DNA of 19,422 nucleotides from positions 1 through 19,422 of the forward strand of contig JAISGE010000108.1 of assembly GCA_031263265.1 (NCBI GenBank), in the 5' to 3' direction. A model generated the notes under the pieces. That model had not been told where the DNA came from and did not search any database. It worked only from the letters and a program-made list of their open reading frames with translations. Both the position numbers and the translations under genes were made by a program. Below, one piece after another: positions 1 to 7,258 of the stretch. This DNA comes from Treponema sp. (GTDB taxonomy: Bacteria > Spirochaetota > Spirochaetia > Treponematales > Breznakiellaceae). Each line of letters begins with the position of its first letter. Positions within the stretch are counted from its first letter, which is position 1.

Positions 1-280
1 AGGTATTGAATCATTTGAAAGCATTTGAAATGGCGTTTTTTTACATCAATTACGGTTTCGTTTAATGCCTGTCATACTGTGTGGATCACCTCCGAATTTT
101 CATATTCCGAATTGAAGTACCCAAAATTACAGGACCTGATCCGTTCTGCGCTGCATCTTGACCACTGCGGAGCCTGCCTCTTGCGGGGCCGTGGTTACGG
201 CCCTGGGGGTTTCCCTAAGCTATTCCGGGGCCTCCCGGAAATTTTGCGCCAGGCGCCGACATTCCTACTCCTAGCCGCCG
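1..280. other. No recognisable gene; GC-rich hairpins
   Basis: I see no convincing gene in the first 280 bases. Open frames here lack ribosome sites and family signatures. Three short GC-rich inverted repeats follow one another: GGGCCGT/ACGGCCC at 186-192 and 197-203, TTCCGGG/CCCGGAA at 223-229 and 234-240 (followed by ATTTT), and GCGCC/GGCGC at 246-256. The second could be a weak plus-strand terminator. They could also be remnants of a decayed repeat or structured RNA. No known RNA family is recognised. Confidence 0.4.
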
Positions 281-493
281 ATGGTACGGTGTTGCGGTGA
301 ATACTATACTACCCATGTACCCAAAACAGGCCCCAATGGTACCGGCTTCATAAGCCGCCGGAATGCCCGCCTCCTGGGACTGGATAATTTGACGATGGAC
401 TACCTCTGGACTAAAGCTGAGGCCGACCACAAAAGCCCCGCTCAAATCATCGGTGAACTGGTGCGCGAAAAGATAGCCGCCACTTCCGCATAA
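281..493 (+). CDS. Hypothetical 70-residue protein, possible ribbon-helix-helix fold
   Basis: This is a small plus-strand ORF of unknown function. Codon use looks coding-like. The C-terminal half has an amphipathic helix (about 39-50), a KSP turn, and a second helix ending ELVREKIA, which is the spacing expected of ribbon-helix-helix antitoxin or CopG-type DNA-binding proteins. The N-terminal part (YYTTHVPKTGPNGTGF) could hold the strand but is not a textbook match. ATG 281 is the only in-frame start after a TAG at 272-274, and it has no Shine-Dalgarno sequence, so the N-terminus may be truncated or the gene decayed. No toxin gene lies beside it. The fold is inferred from pattern only, and the ORF may be non-functional. 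Confidence 0.4.
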   Translation: MVRCCGEYYTTHVPKTGPNGTGFISRRNARLLGLDNLTMDYLWTKAEADHKSPAQIIGELVREKIAATSA

Positions 494-543
494 ACTGCCT
501 GGGTATCGGCGTTTACGGTCTTATTCCGGGAAACAACCACATT

Positions 544-634
544 TTAGAAGAAATGGTAACCGCTAAGTCAAATTTTCTTCTAAGTCGAAAAAGTAAAGAA
601 AGAAGGAAGGAAAACTTATTCGACTTGGCGGTTA
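544..634. repeat. Overlapping inverted repeats downstream of sugar permease
   Basis: The gap between the small ORF and the permease gene carries three sets of complementary arms. TTAGAAGAAA (544-553) pairs perfectly with TTTCTTCTAA (574-583). TAACCGCTAAGTC-like bases at 557-569 pair with 622-634 with one G-U type mismatch. AAGTCGAA (582-589) pairs perfectly with TTCGACTT (619-626). The last two sets overlap and so exclude each other. The site lies just beyond the end of the minus-strand sugar operon and may serve as a 3' end structure, but there is no clean stem plus U-tract. Confidence 0.35.
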
Positions 635-651
635 AAAAATACTATTGGCGT

Positions 652-1503
652 TTATCCCTTCACCGCGCCTGCGCTTATTCCTTTGACAATGAATTTTTGC
701 AGGAAAAGGAACACGATCACGATAGGGGTAATGGTAACCAAGACCGCAGGGAAAATAAGCTGCCAGGGATTGCCGAACTGGCCCGCAAGAATCTGGGCAA
801 AATACAGGGAAAGCACCAGGGTCTTGTTTTCCGAATTACCGATTACCAGGAAGGGTAAGAGGTAATCGTTCCATATCCACATAGCATTGATGATGATCAC
901 CGTTACGGTAATGGATTTTAAAAGGGGCATCACTATCATAAAAAACATCTGAAAAATATGGGCGCCGTCTATGAACGCCGCTTCCTCAACTTCCAGAGGC
1001 ACGCTCTTTACAAAACCATGATAGAGAAACACCGACATGGAAAGCCCGAATCCCCCGTACATCAGGATAAGTCCGCCCAGGTTTTTAAGCCCTATCGCGT
1101 CAAACCACTGGATAAGGGGGTACATAATAGCCTGGAACGGGATCAGCATGGCCGCGACAAAGGCCATAAAAATAACTCCTGCAACTTTTACCTTGCTTCG
1201 TACCATTATCCATGCGGACATAGAAGAAAGCAGCACGATGAGTAATACCGCAAACACGGTGATAAGTAAGGTAAAGGAGATGGATTTGAGAAACTGAAGC
1301 TGCACTATGGCGTTGCTGATGTACTGGAAATTAAGCTGCTCAGGCGGCGCAATAGGATTGTCTACAATCTGGGTTTGGGATTTAAAAGAATTAACCAAGA
1401 GTATCCATAGGGGTGAAAGGGTTAACAATGCCCATAGGCTCATAAGGCCATACCGGATACCCGCTTGTATGCGCTGTTCCCGGAAATAAGCGTTTGTTTT
1501 CAT
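652..1503 (-). CDS. Carbohydrate ABC transporter permease (MalG/UgpE type)
   Basis: This 283-residue integral membrane protein is one half of the permease pair of a sugar ABC importer in the inner membrane. It has an N-terminal hydrophobic segment around residues 15-37 and about five more membrane spans. The conserved EAA coupling loop reads VEEAAFIDGAHIFQMFFMIV, where the ATPase docks. The C-terminus ends FIVKGISAGAVKG, typical of the MalG-like CUT1 subfamily. Its ATG overlaps the TGA of the upstream permease (ATGA, 1500-1503), which implies translational coupling. The substrate cannot be read from this protein. The neighbouring GH13 enzyme suggests an alpha-glucoside or maltodextrin. No ATPase gene lies in the cluster, so a shared MsmX/UgpC-like ATPase is inferred. 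Confidence 0.92.
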   Translation of the reverse strand: MKTNAYFREQRIQAGIRYGLMSLWALLTLSPLWILLVNSFKSQTQIVDNPIAPPEQLNFQYISNAIVQLQFLKSISFTLLITVFAVLLIVLLSSMSAWIMVRSKVKVAGVIFMAFVAAMLIPFQAIMYPLIQWFDAIGLKNLGGLILMYGGFGLSMSVFLYHGFVKSVPLEVEEAAFIDGAHIFQMFFMIVMPLLKSITVTVIIINAMWIWNDYLLPFLVIGNSENKTLVLSLYFAQILAGQFGNPWQLIFPAVLVTITPIVIVFLFLQKFIVKGISAGAVKG

Positions 1504-2426
1504 GCTTCAATCTCCTTCTTTTTGGTAAAATACACTTGGGTCAGGGTAATCACCGCAACCAAAATGAAGAATATCACTGCCTGGGCTTGGGCTTTGCCGT
1601 AATCCGCGGGGTTTGAGTCCCTTATGGTCCTCAGAATCTGGTAGGCCAGCATCCGGGTGTTAAAGTTCCCGTCTGTCAGGGCTACGTTTTGATCCAGCAA
1701 TTTGAAGCTGCTGGAAAGGGTCGTAAAAAGTACCACCGTAAAAGAAGGCATGAGCATGGGAACGGTTATTTTCCAGAACGTATGCCACGAAGAAGAGCCG
1801 TCTATGCTTGCGGCTTCGTAGTAATCCTTGGGGATGGTGTTAAGTCCCGCAATGTAGATCAGCATCATGTACCCCGAAGATTGCCAGGTGGTCAGGATCA
1901 CCAGGGCAAACAGGGCTTTCACGCTGTGCTGGGTCATGTAGCGCAGGGCTTCGATATGGAGAATCCCCTGAGGACTGAAAATCATGTCGGTAAAAACCAC
2001 CTGAAAGATAAACTGAAAGATGTACCCCAGGGCAAGTCCACCCAGCATATTAGGCAGGAAAAACACCGTACGAAAAATTCCCGCCAAGGTATTCGTCATC
2101 TTGTTGATCAGCAGGGCCAAGGAGAGGGACACCACGTTTATGAATATTACCGCAATCAGGGTATACCGGACCGTGTACCACAAGGCTTGGATAAACCGGG
2201 TGTCCTTGAACGCGTTAATATAGTTATTGATGCCGTTGATTGACTCAAATACGCTTTCCGCCCTGGTCCTGGTTACCGGGTTGAAGTAATAACTGCCTCG
2301 CCACACCGTAAAGGAATTGAATACCCCGACAATAAAGGGAAGTACAATTACTACTATAAAAAATAGCAGGGCAGGGATCACAAAGGGCCAGAACCAGGTT
2401 ACATATATGGATTTATTTTTTTTCAC
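1500..2426 (-). CDS. Carbohydrate ABC transporter permease (MalF/UgpA type)
   Basis: This is the second sugar ABC permease, 308 residues, partner of the following MalG-type subunit. It has a hydrophobic N-terminal span after the basic KKNKSIYV start, about six spans overall, and an EAA loop reading YEAASIDGSSSWHTFWKIT. The C-terminus ends with the short charged run KKKEIEA. I chose the GTG at 2424-2426 because GGAGG at 2434-2438 sits seven bases upstream. A longer ATG frame from 2453 would overlap the Shine-Dalgarno sequence and add a non-conserved tail. The gene is separated from the binding-protein gene by a strong stem-loop, which probably tunes their relative expression. The CUT1 family assignment is secure, but the sugar is unknown. 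Confidence 0.92.
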   Translation of the reverse strand: MKKNKSIYVTWFWPFVIPALLFFIVVIVLPFIVGVFNSFTVWRGSYYFNPVTRTRAESVFESINGINNYINAFKDTRFIQALWYTVRYTLIAVIFINVVSLSLALLINKMTNTLAGIFRTVFFLPNMLGGLALGYIFQFIFQVVFTDMIFSPQGILHIEALRYMTQHSVKALFALVILTTWQSSGYMMLIYIAGLNTIPKDYYEAASIDGSSSWHTFWKITVPMLMPSFTVVLFTTLSSSFKLLDQNVALTDGNFNTRMLAYQILRTIRDSNPADYGKAQAQAVIFFILVAVITLTQVYFTKKKEIEA

Positions 2427-2453
2427 GAATAATCCTCCATAGAATCGCTGCAC

Positions 2454-2488
2454 TTCTGCCGTGCATGGTCTATACCTGCACGGCAGAA
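2454..2488 (-). promoter_or_regulatory. 12-bp intercistronic stem-loop
   Basis: TTCTGCCGTGCA (2454-2465) and TGCACGGCAGAA (2477-2488) form a perfect 12-bp stem with an 11-base loop between the sugar-binding protein gene and the permease gene. No U-tract follows on the transcribed strand, so it is more likely an mRNA-stabilising structure that keeps the binding-protein message abundant than a terminator. Hairpins in this position are well known in binding-protein operons such as malE-malF. Confidence 0.7.
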
Positions 2489-2496
2489 TTTGGGGA

Positions 2497-3981
2497 CTAC
2501 TGATTGAGCAGTTCTATCCACTTGGCGACGCCGAAATCGGCGATGGTTTCGTAATCCCGCTGAGTCCACTCTGGTTTTATAAGGTACTGTTCCATTAAGA
2601 ACGAACCCAGGCCGTCTCCTGCCCAAGGCCCTGGAGCGCCATGCCAGCGATCTCCAATGGTATCTCCATTCTTCATGTATTCCAGAATAGAGTTCCCCAG
2701 CGCATTGGGTACGGTCGTTACTGCCGCATCCGCGTTATAGGGAATAAACGCCATGTCTTCTATGATGAACCGCTGGCCCACAGGAGAGGTATTCATCCAT
2801 ACGAGGAAATCATAGGCCTTCTGTTTCTCTTCTTCTGAACACAGCGCATTGACCGTATAGTAATTCGGTACAAAAACCGGTATGGAACGCTCCATCTTTT
2901 CAATGCTTACTCCCTGCGCGGTAATATCCCCAGGGGTAAAGGGCATCTTAATTGGAAGGAAATAGAGCCGTTCCGCGACTTCCCGGTTCACCGCCAGAAT
3001 GTTGTTGTAAGCCCAGTTACCCTGCTTGAGGAACAGGGCCTTTCCTTCGGCCAATAGCTGTACTGCCTGGTCATACCCGAAGTTCGCATCTGATACCAGG
3101 TCCTGCCCCCGCTGGGCCGGTCCGTTTTTCCCTGCCAAATGCCTAGTCTTGAAGTCCAGAGCCTTGGCGTACGCGATGAGGGGGCCTCGGATACGGCGTA
3201 TGTCCGCTTCTTTGGCGTTGAGTGAATCATTGATGGTGGTAAACGTCGCGTTAAGGGCTACATTAACCAGGTGATCCCCATAGGTCCACGTTTGAGATCC
3301 CATAAAGGCAATGACCCCGGTCAATTTACCGGTCAGCTCTGTTTTCGACACGGCCAGGTTGTAGGGTTTTCCGCTCACCGTAACCGGTCCGGTAGCCTGG
3401 TTTTTGATCCAGTTGTCTATCCCGGTAACAAAGCCTTCCCATTCGCTATAGCTTGCGGTCTTTATGTCATTAATAAGCGTGGTCGCATCAGAGAGGCCGA
3501 ACAGTTCGGCGAGCATTTTCTTATCCACGATATACCCGTAACCTTCCAGGTTGTAAGGAATACCGTAATTAGTCGTCCCCCCCAAGGTGAGCCTGAGATC
3601 CGGTGCAATATCCTGGACCAATTGAGAAAACGCGGGGTTATTTTCTACTTTAGCAAAATCCTGCACATACCCCCCTTCAAGCCACATGGCGAGGTTGTTG
3701 ATCCCCTGCACTGAAAAGATGGTGGGCATATTTTTTGAATTCATTTCCGTATTCATGGGAGCGCTCTGATCCGCGCCTGCCCCGATGGAAAAGGTTTTAA
3801 CCCGTACTCCGGTAAGTTCCTGATACGCCTTGGCCATAGCCTCCACTTGAGCGGCGTTTTCACCTTTGGCGTTAAAGATGTAGATGTCATACCCTCTATC
3901 CGCAACGGATTTCTTGGAACAGCTTGAAACCATGACGGCGATCAAACATACAACAACCGCGAGATGCATAATCCTTTTCAT
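2497..3981 (-). CDS. Sugar ABC transporter substrate-binding lipoprotein
   Basis: This 494-residue family 1 extracellular solute-binding protein captures the sugar for the two permeases encoded next. The N-terminus MKRIMHLAVVVCLIAVMVSSC is a lipoprotein signal with the lipobox Cys at residue 21. The mature part has the expected pattern: an early strand (YDIYIFNAKGENAAQVEAM), a helix carrying YQELTGVRVKTF, and the late NYYTVNALCSEEEKQKAYDFL segment typical of MalE-like proteins. At 494 residues it is longer than the usual 400-450. ATG 3981 was chosen for AAGGAGG at 3987-3993. It is preceded by a terminator and a small hairpin and followed by a 12-bp stem-loop. The substrate is probably an alpha-glucoside, judged from the adjacent GH13 enzyme. 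Confidence 0.9.
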   Translation of the reverse strand: MKRIMHLAVVVCLIAVMVSSCSKKSVADRGYDIYIFNAKGENAAQVEAMAKAYQELTGVRVKTFSIGAGADQSAPMNTEMNSKNMPTIFSVQGINNLAMWLEGGYVQDFAKVENNPAFSQLVQDIAPDLRLTLGGTTNYGIPYNLEGYGYIVDKKMLAELFGLSDATTLINDIKTASYSEWEGFVTGIDNWIKNQATGPVTVSGKPYNLAVSKTELTGKLTGVIAFMGSQTWTYGDHLVNVALNATFTTINDSLNAKEADIRRIRGPLIAYAKALDFKTRHLAGKNGPAQRGQDLVSDANFGYDQAVQLLAEGKALFLKQGNWAYNNILAVNREVAERLYFLPIKMPFTPGDITAQGVSIEKMERSIPVFVPNYYTVNALCSEEEKQKAYDFLVWMNTSPVGQRFIIEDMAFIPYNADAAVTTVPNALGNSILEYMKNGDTIGDRWHGAPGPWAGDGLGSFLMEQYLIKPEWTQRDYETIADFGVAKWIELLNQ

Positions 3982-3993
3982 AAAAACCTCCTT

Positions 3994-4009
3994 GGTGCTC
4001 CACAGCACC
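3994..4009 (-). promoter_or_regulatory. Small hairpin abutting the SBP ribosome site
   Basis: GGTGCT (3994-3999) and AGCACC (4004-4009) form a 6-bp stem with a 4-base loop that ends exactly where the AAGGAGG ribosome site of the binding-protein gene begins. It may protect the 5' end of a processed transcript or affect ribosome access. Function is inferred from position only. Confidence 0.4.
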
Positions 4010-4013
4010 TTAT

Positions 4014-4063
4014 AAAAAAAATAAACGCTGGTATATACTCCCGGCTATCGGTGATTACCAGCG
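4014..4063 (-). terminator. Rho-independent terminator between GH13 gene and SBP gene
   Basis: On the minus strand CGCTGGTA (4063-4056) pairs perfectly with TACCAGCG (4033-4026). The 22-base loop can form an inner CCG/CGG stem. It is followed directly by TTTATTTTTTTT (4025-4014). Stem plus U-tract right after the glucosidase gene is a classic intrinsic terminator. It may be partial, so that the glucosidase is transcribed with or without the transporter, or the transporter may have its own promoter. Confidence 0.65.
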
Positions 4064-4078
4064 GTATAAGAACCTGCT

Positions 4079-5647
4079 TTAGAGGGCCCAAACCCCAAAA
4101 CTTTGTCCTTCCATGCGGCAGGTATCGCCGTTTATACAACTCTGTCCAATGGAATAAACCTCTTTTGCGGAAACTTTCCCTGGGATCAGGATACTTTTTG
4201 CGGTAAGGTCAGGGTTTACCGCCACAAGGAAATTGCCCCGCCGGTATACCAACGGCCCCGAACTTGGGGACTTATCTTGAGGATATATAATTTCAAGATT
4301 CGCCCTGGATTGCAGATCCGGATTTTCGTGGCGTAGTTTTAAAAGGGCCTTTACCGTTGAGAGCAGGGAACCAGGATCCTGTTCCTGGGCTTCCACCGTG
4401 GGCGCGTCTGGGGAAAGGTCTACCGCCAAGTAGAGCTTGTCCGCTGCTGCATCAGAAAACCCCAGGTTCTTACCGGCCTTCCATTGCATGGGCGTCCGGG
4501 AACCGGTCCTGAAATAGCCCCCTTCCTTGGTGGGCAGCGACAGGTAGCGCATCCCAATTTCATCCCCGTAGTACAAGAAAGGCACCCCAGGCATGGTAAA
4601 GATAAAACCGTAGGCCAAGGCAAGTTCTTGGGGATTCAGGGTATAGGCCAGGCGGATCGTATCGTGATTTCCCGTCACCAGGCTTATATACCCCTTGTCC
4701 TTGGTAGCTTCATACTGATCCAGATATTCATCAAGAAAAGCGTGTATGTTTCCCTTTGCCCCGGCTTTGAAAAAGCTCGTATCAGAGCTCCCCGTAGCAT
4801 TGGTACCATAATTGCGGAACAGACTCCGGTAGCCTCCCTGGTTTTCCGTGAAGTCAAGGAAAAAATCAATATGGAAGCCTCCGTTAATCGCCTGCTTAGG
4901 AAAACTCCATTCCGAAACCAGCACGGCTTCAGGATACTCCGCATCAAGCATTGCTCGTATGGTCCGCCAAATGGACTGGGTTCCGCTTTTGTCCGCATCG
5001 TCACCTTTCACCAGGGATCCCGCCATATCCACCCGGAAACCATCGCACCCTGCATCCAGCCAGAATCGCATCACCTCCTGCATCGCTTCCCTGGTGGCTA
5101 TACAATCAGGGTGATCCATAGGCAACTGCCAAGCCTCTTTTGGCTTGAGGAAGCCGTAGTTCAGGGCAGGCTGGCACTTAAAGAAGTTGATGATATACGT
5201 CGCCTCCCGTTCCGTCTCCCCTCCGATAAACCCAAGCCCCTCAGCCCGCTTGAAACAGTGATCCGTCCAGATAAACCGGTTCCTGTACTCGGTAGGTTTT
5301 GCCTTACTACTTTCAATAAACCAGGAGTGCTCTTCCGAAGTGTGTCCTGGAACTAAATCAAGCAGGACCCGGATACCCCGCTGGTGCGCTTCGGTAAAGA
5401 GGCGCTTCAAGTCGTCGTTGGTACCGTACCGTGGAGCAGCCTTTTGGTAATCCCGTACATCGTAGCCCCCATCCTTGAAAGGCGAATCAAAACAGGGATT
5501 GATCCACAGGGCGTTACAGCCCAGGTTTTTGATATAATTGAGTTTCTGGATGATCCCTTGAAAATCCCCAATTCCGTCCCCATTAGTATCCAGAAAAGAT
5601 TGGGGATAAATTTCATAGAAAACCGCGTCTTCAAGCCATGCAGGCAT
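4079..5647 (-). CDS. GH13 alpha-amylase/alpha-glucosidase family enzyme
   Basis: This 522-residue glycoside hydrolase family 13 enzyme is cytoplasmic, as no signal peptide is present, and probably hydrolyses or transglycosylates imported alpha-glucosides. The barrel starts FYEIYPQSFLDTNGDGIGD. The catalytic nucleophile is the Asp of GFRVD (about 207), the acid/base the Glu of VSEWSFP (about 246), and the transition-state Asp lies in GNHDT (about 329). Region I reads DLVPGHTS, with Gly where most members have Asn. ATG 5647 is preferred over ATG 5668 because GAAGGA lies just upstream of it. It heads the sugar transport cluster and is separated from it by a terminator. Oligo-1,6-glucosidase, trehalose or sucrose-acting activities cannot be separated from sequence alone. 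Confidence 0.88.
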   Translation of the reverse strand: MPAWLEDAVFYEIYPQSFLDTNGDGIGDFQGIIQKLNYIKNLGCNALWINPCFDSPFKDGGYDVRDYQKAAPRYGTNDDLKRLFTEAHQRGIRVLLDLVPGHTSEEHSWFIESSKAKPTEYRNRFIWTDHCFKRAEGLGFIGGETEREATYIINFFKCQPALNYGFLKPKEAWQLPMDHPDCIATREAMQEVMRFWLDAGCDGFRVDMAGSLVKGDDADKSGTQSIWRTIRAMLDAEYPEAVLVSEWSFPKQAINGGFHIDFFLDFTENQGGYRSLFRNYGTNATGSSDTSFFKAGAKGNIHAFLDEYLDQYEATKDKGYISLVTGNHDTIRLAYTLNPQELALAYGFIFTMPGVPFLYYGDEIGMRYLSLPTKEGGYFRTGSRTPMQWKAGKNLGFSDAAADKLYLAVDLSPDAPTVEAQEQDPGSLLSTVKALLKLRHENPDLQSRANLEIIYPQDKSPSSGPLVYRRGNFLVAVNPDLTAKSILIPGKVSAKEVYSIGQSCINGDTCRMEGQSFGVWAL

Positions 5648-5704
5648 AGTACTTCCTTCTTGATCCATTTCAGTATAAAGTCATCTTGGCAAGCATTATG
5701 TAAT

Positions 5705-5736
5705 ACTATACGTACTAGTGTATACCTAAGTCTCAA
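5705..5736 (-). promoter_or_regulatory. Candidate promoter/operator of the sugar operon
   Basis: Upstream of the GH13 gene the minus strand has TTGAGA (5736-5731) and TATAGT (5710-5705), but the 20-base spacing is long. An imperfect dyad TATAC/GTATA spans 5707-5724 and could be an operator. Upstream again, 5745-5787 holds a run of A-tracts on the minus strand, which could bend DNA or act as an UP element. Only the position and composition support this. Confidence 0.28.
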
Positions 5737-5808
5737 TATTTGCTATAACTTTTTTTCTTTCTTTTGTTTTTTGGTATGATTTTTTGAATTCCCCTTATCG
5801 ACCCTCTG

Positions 5809-7059
5809 TTAAAAATCAAAAAGAGGAAGCTGTAATCCGAGACTATCCCCCTCTGAGAGGAGACGGCGGATCCGGCCCGGATCATCAGGCCGATCAAGGA
5901 AAGCCCCGGTCAGGGTGATAAAGTAACGCGCCCGCTTAAGGACGACTCCGAGACTGCGCAGGCTCTCAAAAGAAAGAACCCGGGAACCTCTGGTCTCGAT
6001 GATACGCCGGCCTGCTTGTGCCCCAATGCCGGGAACCCGAAGCAAAGCCTCATAATCAGCCGTGGAAACTTCCAGGGGAAACTGGTCGAGGTGTTTGATG
6101 GCCCAGGCTGTTTTGGGGTCGAGTTGGGTATCAAGATAGGGAGTAGCAGGATCCAGGATTTCATCGGCCCTAAAATGGTAAAACCGGAGCAGCCAATCTG
6201 CCTGGTAGAGCCGGTGTTCCCTGAGCAGGGGAGGTTCGGGAATATCCGGCAGCCGCGGGTCGGTGATGCCTCCCTGACCAGAACCCCCCACGGGCATAAA
6301 GGCTGAATAGTACACCCGTCGCAGGGCAAATTTACGGTAAAGGGAAGCGGATAAATGCAGGATTTGCCGATCATCATCCGCGGTGGCTCCAACGATAAGT
6401 TGGGTACTTTGGCCTGCCGGGGCAAAGACCGGAGTCCTCTGGAGTCGCTTCCGGTCTTCCTCGTATTGGGTACCGAGTTGTAACACCTCCTGCATGGCCT
6501 GGAAGATCAAGGTCCCTGACTTTTGGGGAGCCAGGTTTTGGAGGCTCTGGTCTGTGGGCAATTCAATATTGGCGCTCAAGCGGTCTGCCCAGCGTCCTGC
6601 CTCACGGATCAGGGTCTCCCCAACCCCGGGGATGATTTTAAGATGAATATAACCCCCATAGCCTGCCTTGGTTCGCAGTTGTTTCGCCGTAGCAATGAGC
6701 CGTTCCATGACCATATCAGGATCCCCAAAGATCCCAGAGGAAAGAAAAAGCCCTTGAATATAATTACGCTGATACCATGCACAGGTCAGGCTTACCAGTT
6801 CATCGGTGGTAAAGGAAGCCCGCTTCGTATCTGCCGAGACCCGATTCACGCAGTATGCGCAGTCAAAACAGCATACATTGGAATAGAGGACCTTCAAGAG
6901 GCTGATGCAACGGCCATCTCCGGTCAAGCTCTTGTATACCCCCCTCGGATTACCGGCCCCAGAACCATGCCTGCTTCTCTGAGAGTCCCCTCCGGACGCA
7001 CAGGATGCGTCATATTGTGCCGCTGCTGCAAGTATGGAGAGCTTTTCTGCTAAATCCAT
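5809..7059 (-). CDS. Putative DNA modification/repair radical SAM protein
   Basis: This 416-residue radical SAM protein carries the iron-sulfur motif CCFDCAYC (Cys 63, 67, 70) and a C-terminal helix-hairpin-helix motif around LLRVPGIGAQAG (about 339-350), which suggests DNA contact. The opening MDLAEKLSILAAAAQYDASC and the overall layout match the family annotated as putative DNA modification/repair radical SAM protein, whose genes usually adjoin a uracil-DNA-glycosylase-like partner. No such partner is seen here: downstream is the sugar operon and upstream a divergent gene. ATG 7059 has no good ribosome site of its own and overlaps the stop of a 16-codon ORF that does, so its translation may be coupled. 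The reaction catalysed is unknown for the family. Confidence 0.88.
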   Translation of the reverse strand: MDLAEKLSILAAAAQYDASCASGGDSQRSRHGSGAGNPRGVYKSLTGDGRCISLLKVLYSNVCCFDCAYCVNRVSADTKRASFTTDELVSLTCAWYQRNYIQGLFLSSGIFGDPDMVMERLIATAKQLRTKAGYGGYIHLKIIPGVGETLIREAGRWADRLSANIELPTDQSLQNLAPQKSGTLIFQAMQEVLQLGTQYEEDRKRLQRTPVFAPAGQSTQLIVGATADDDRQILHLSASLYRKFALRRVYYSAFMPVGGSGQGGITDPRLPDIPEPPLLREHRLYQADWLLRFYHFRADEILDPATPYLDTQLDPKTAWAIKHLDQFPLEVSTADYEALLRVPGIGAQAGRRIIETRGSRVLSFESLRSLGVVLKRARYFITLTGAFLDRPDDPGRIRRLLSEGDSLGLQLPLFDF

Positions 7060-7100
7060 AAAAATACCATAGCCGGAATCCAGTCCATCTGCTTAGCCAT
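7050..7100 (-). CDS. 16-residue upstream ORF overlapping the radical SAM start
   Basis: An ATG at 7100 preceded by AAAGGAG (about 7107-7113) opens a 16-codon frame, MAKQMDWIPAMVFLWI, that ends in a TAG overlapping the ATG of the radical SAM gene (stop 7052-7050, start 7059-7057). It could be a leader peptide that couples translation. Alternatively it is the first codons of a gene truncated by rearrangement, as MAKQMDWIP is reminiscent of the start of small treponemal proteins, a recollection I cannot check. Product stability is doubtful. Confidence 0.3.
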   Translation of the reverse strand: MAKQMDWIPAMVFLWI

Positions 7101-7136
7101 ATCTGCTCCTTTTCGTGTCATATTTGCGCGATTTAT

Positions 7137-7181
7137 GATGATATATGCGTCCATAGTGATGATTTGAACGCATATATCGTC
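7137..7181. repeat. 14-bp inverted repeat, intergenic
   Basis: GATGATATATGCGT (7137-7150) and ACGCATATATCGTC (7168-7181) are complementary at 13 of 14 positions around a 17-base centre. The structure lies between two divergent genes and has no U-tract on either side. It could be an operator for a dimeric regulator, a structured leader of the radical SAM transcript, or a remnant of a small mobile repeat. Confidence 0.6.
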
Positions 7182-7200
7182 AACATTGAAGCATGGTATA

Positions 7201-7243
7201 GCAATAGAGGCGCATTGATCAATGAGAAGTGCGCCCCTATTGC
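7201..7243. repeat. Second 14-bp inverted repeat, intergenic
   Basis: GCAATAGAGGCGCA (7201-7214) and TGCGCCCCTATTGC (7230-7243) pair at 13 of 14 positions. The 15-base centre contains the palindrome TTGATCAA. It sits 19 bases from the preceding inverted repeat and just upstream of the plus-strand promoter at 7259. Two such repeats side by side are not explained by the flanking genes. Confidence 0.6.
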
Positions 7244-7258
7244 CCACCTTGCCCTTAC

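Noticed and set aside
186..203. GC-rich hairpin as a terminator
   Set aside because: It is followed by GC-rich sequence on both strands and no U-tract.
25..445. Open frames on both strands near the left edge (25-300 plus, 215-445 minus)
   Set aside because: They have no ribosome sites, no domain patterns and overlap one another and the better 281-493 frame. They are more likely chance frames in GC-rich sequence.
4484..5356. 290-codon plus-strand open frame
   Set aside because: It lies wholly within the GH13 gene on the other strand, has a low-complexity basic composition and no recognisable motif.
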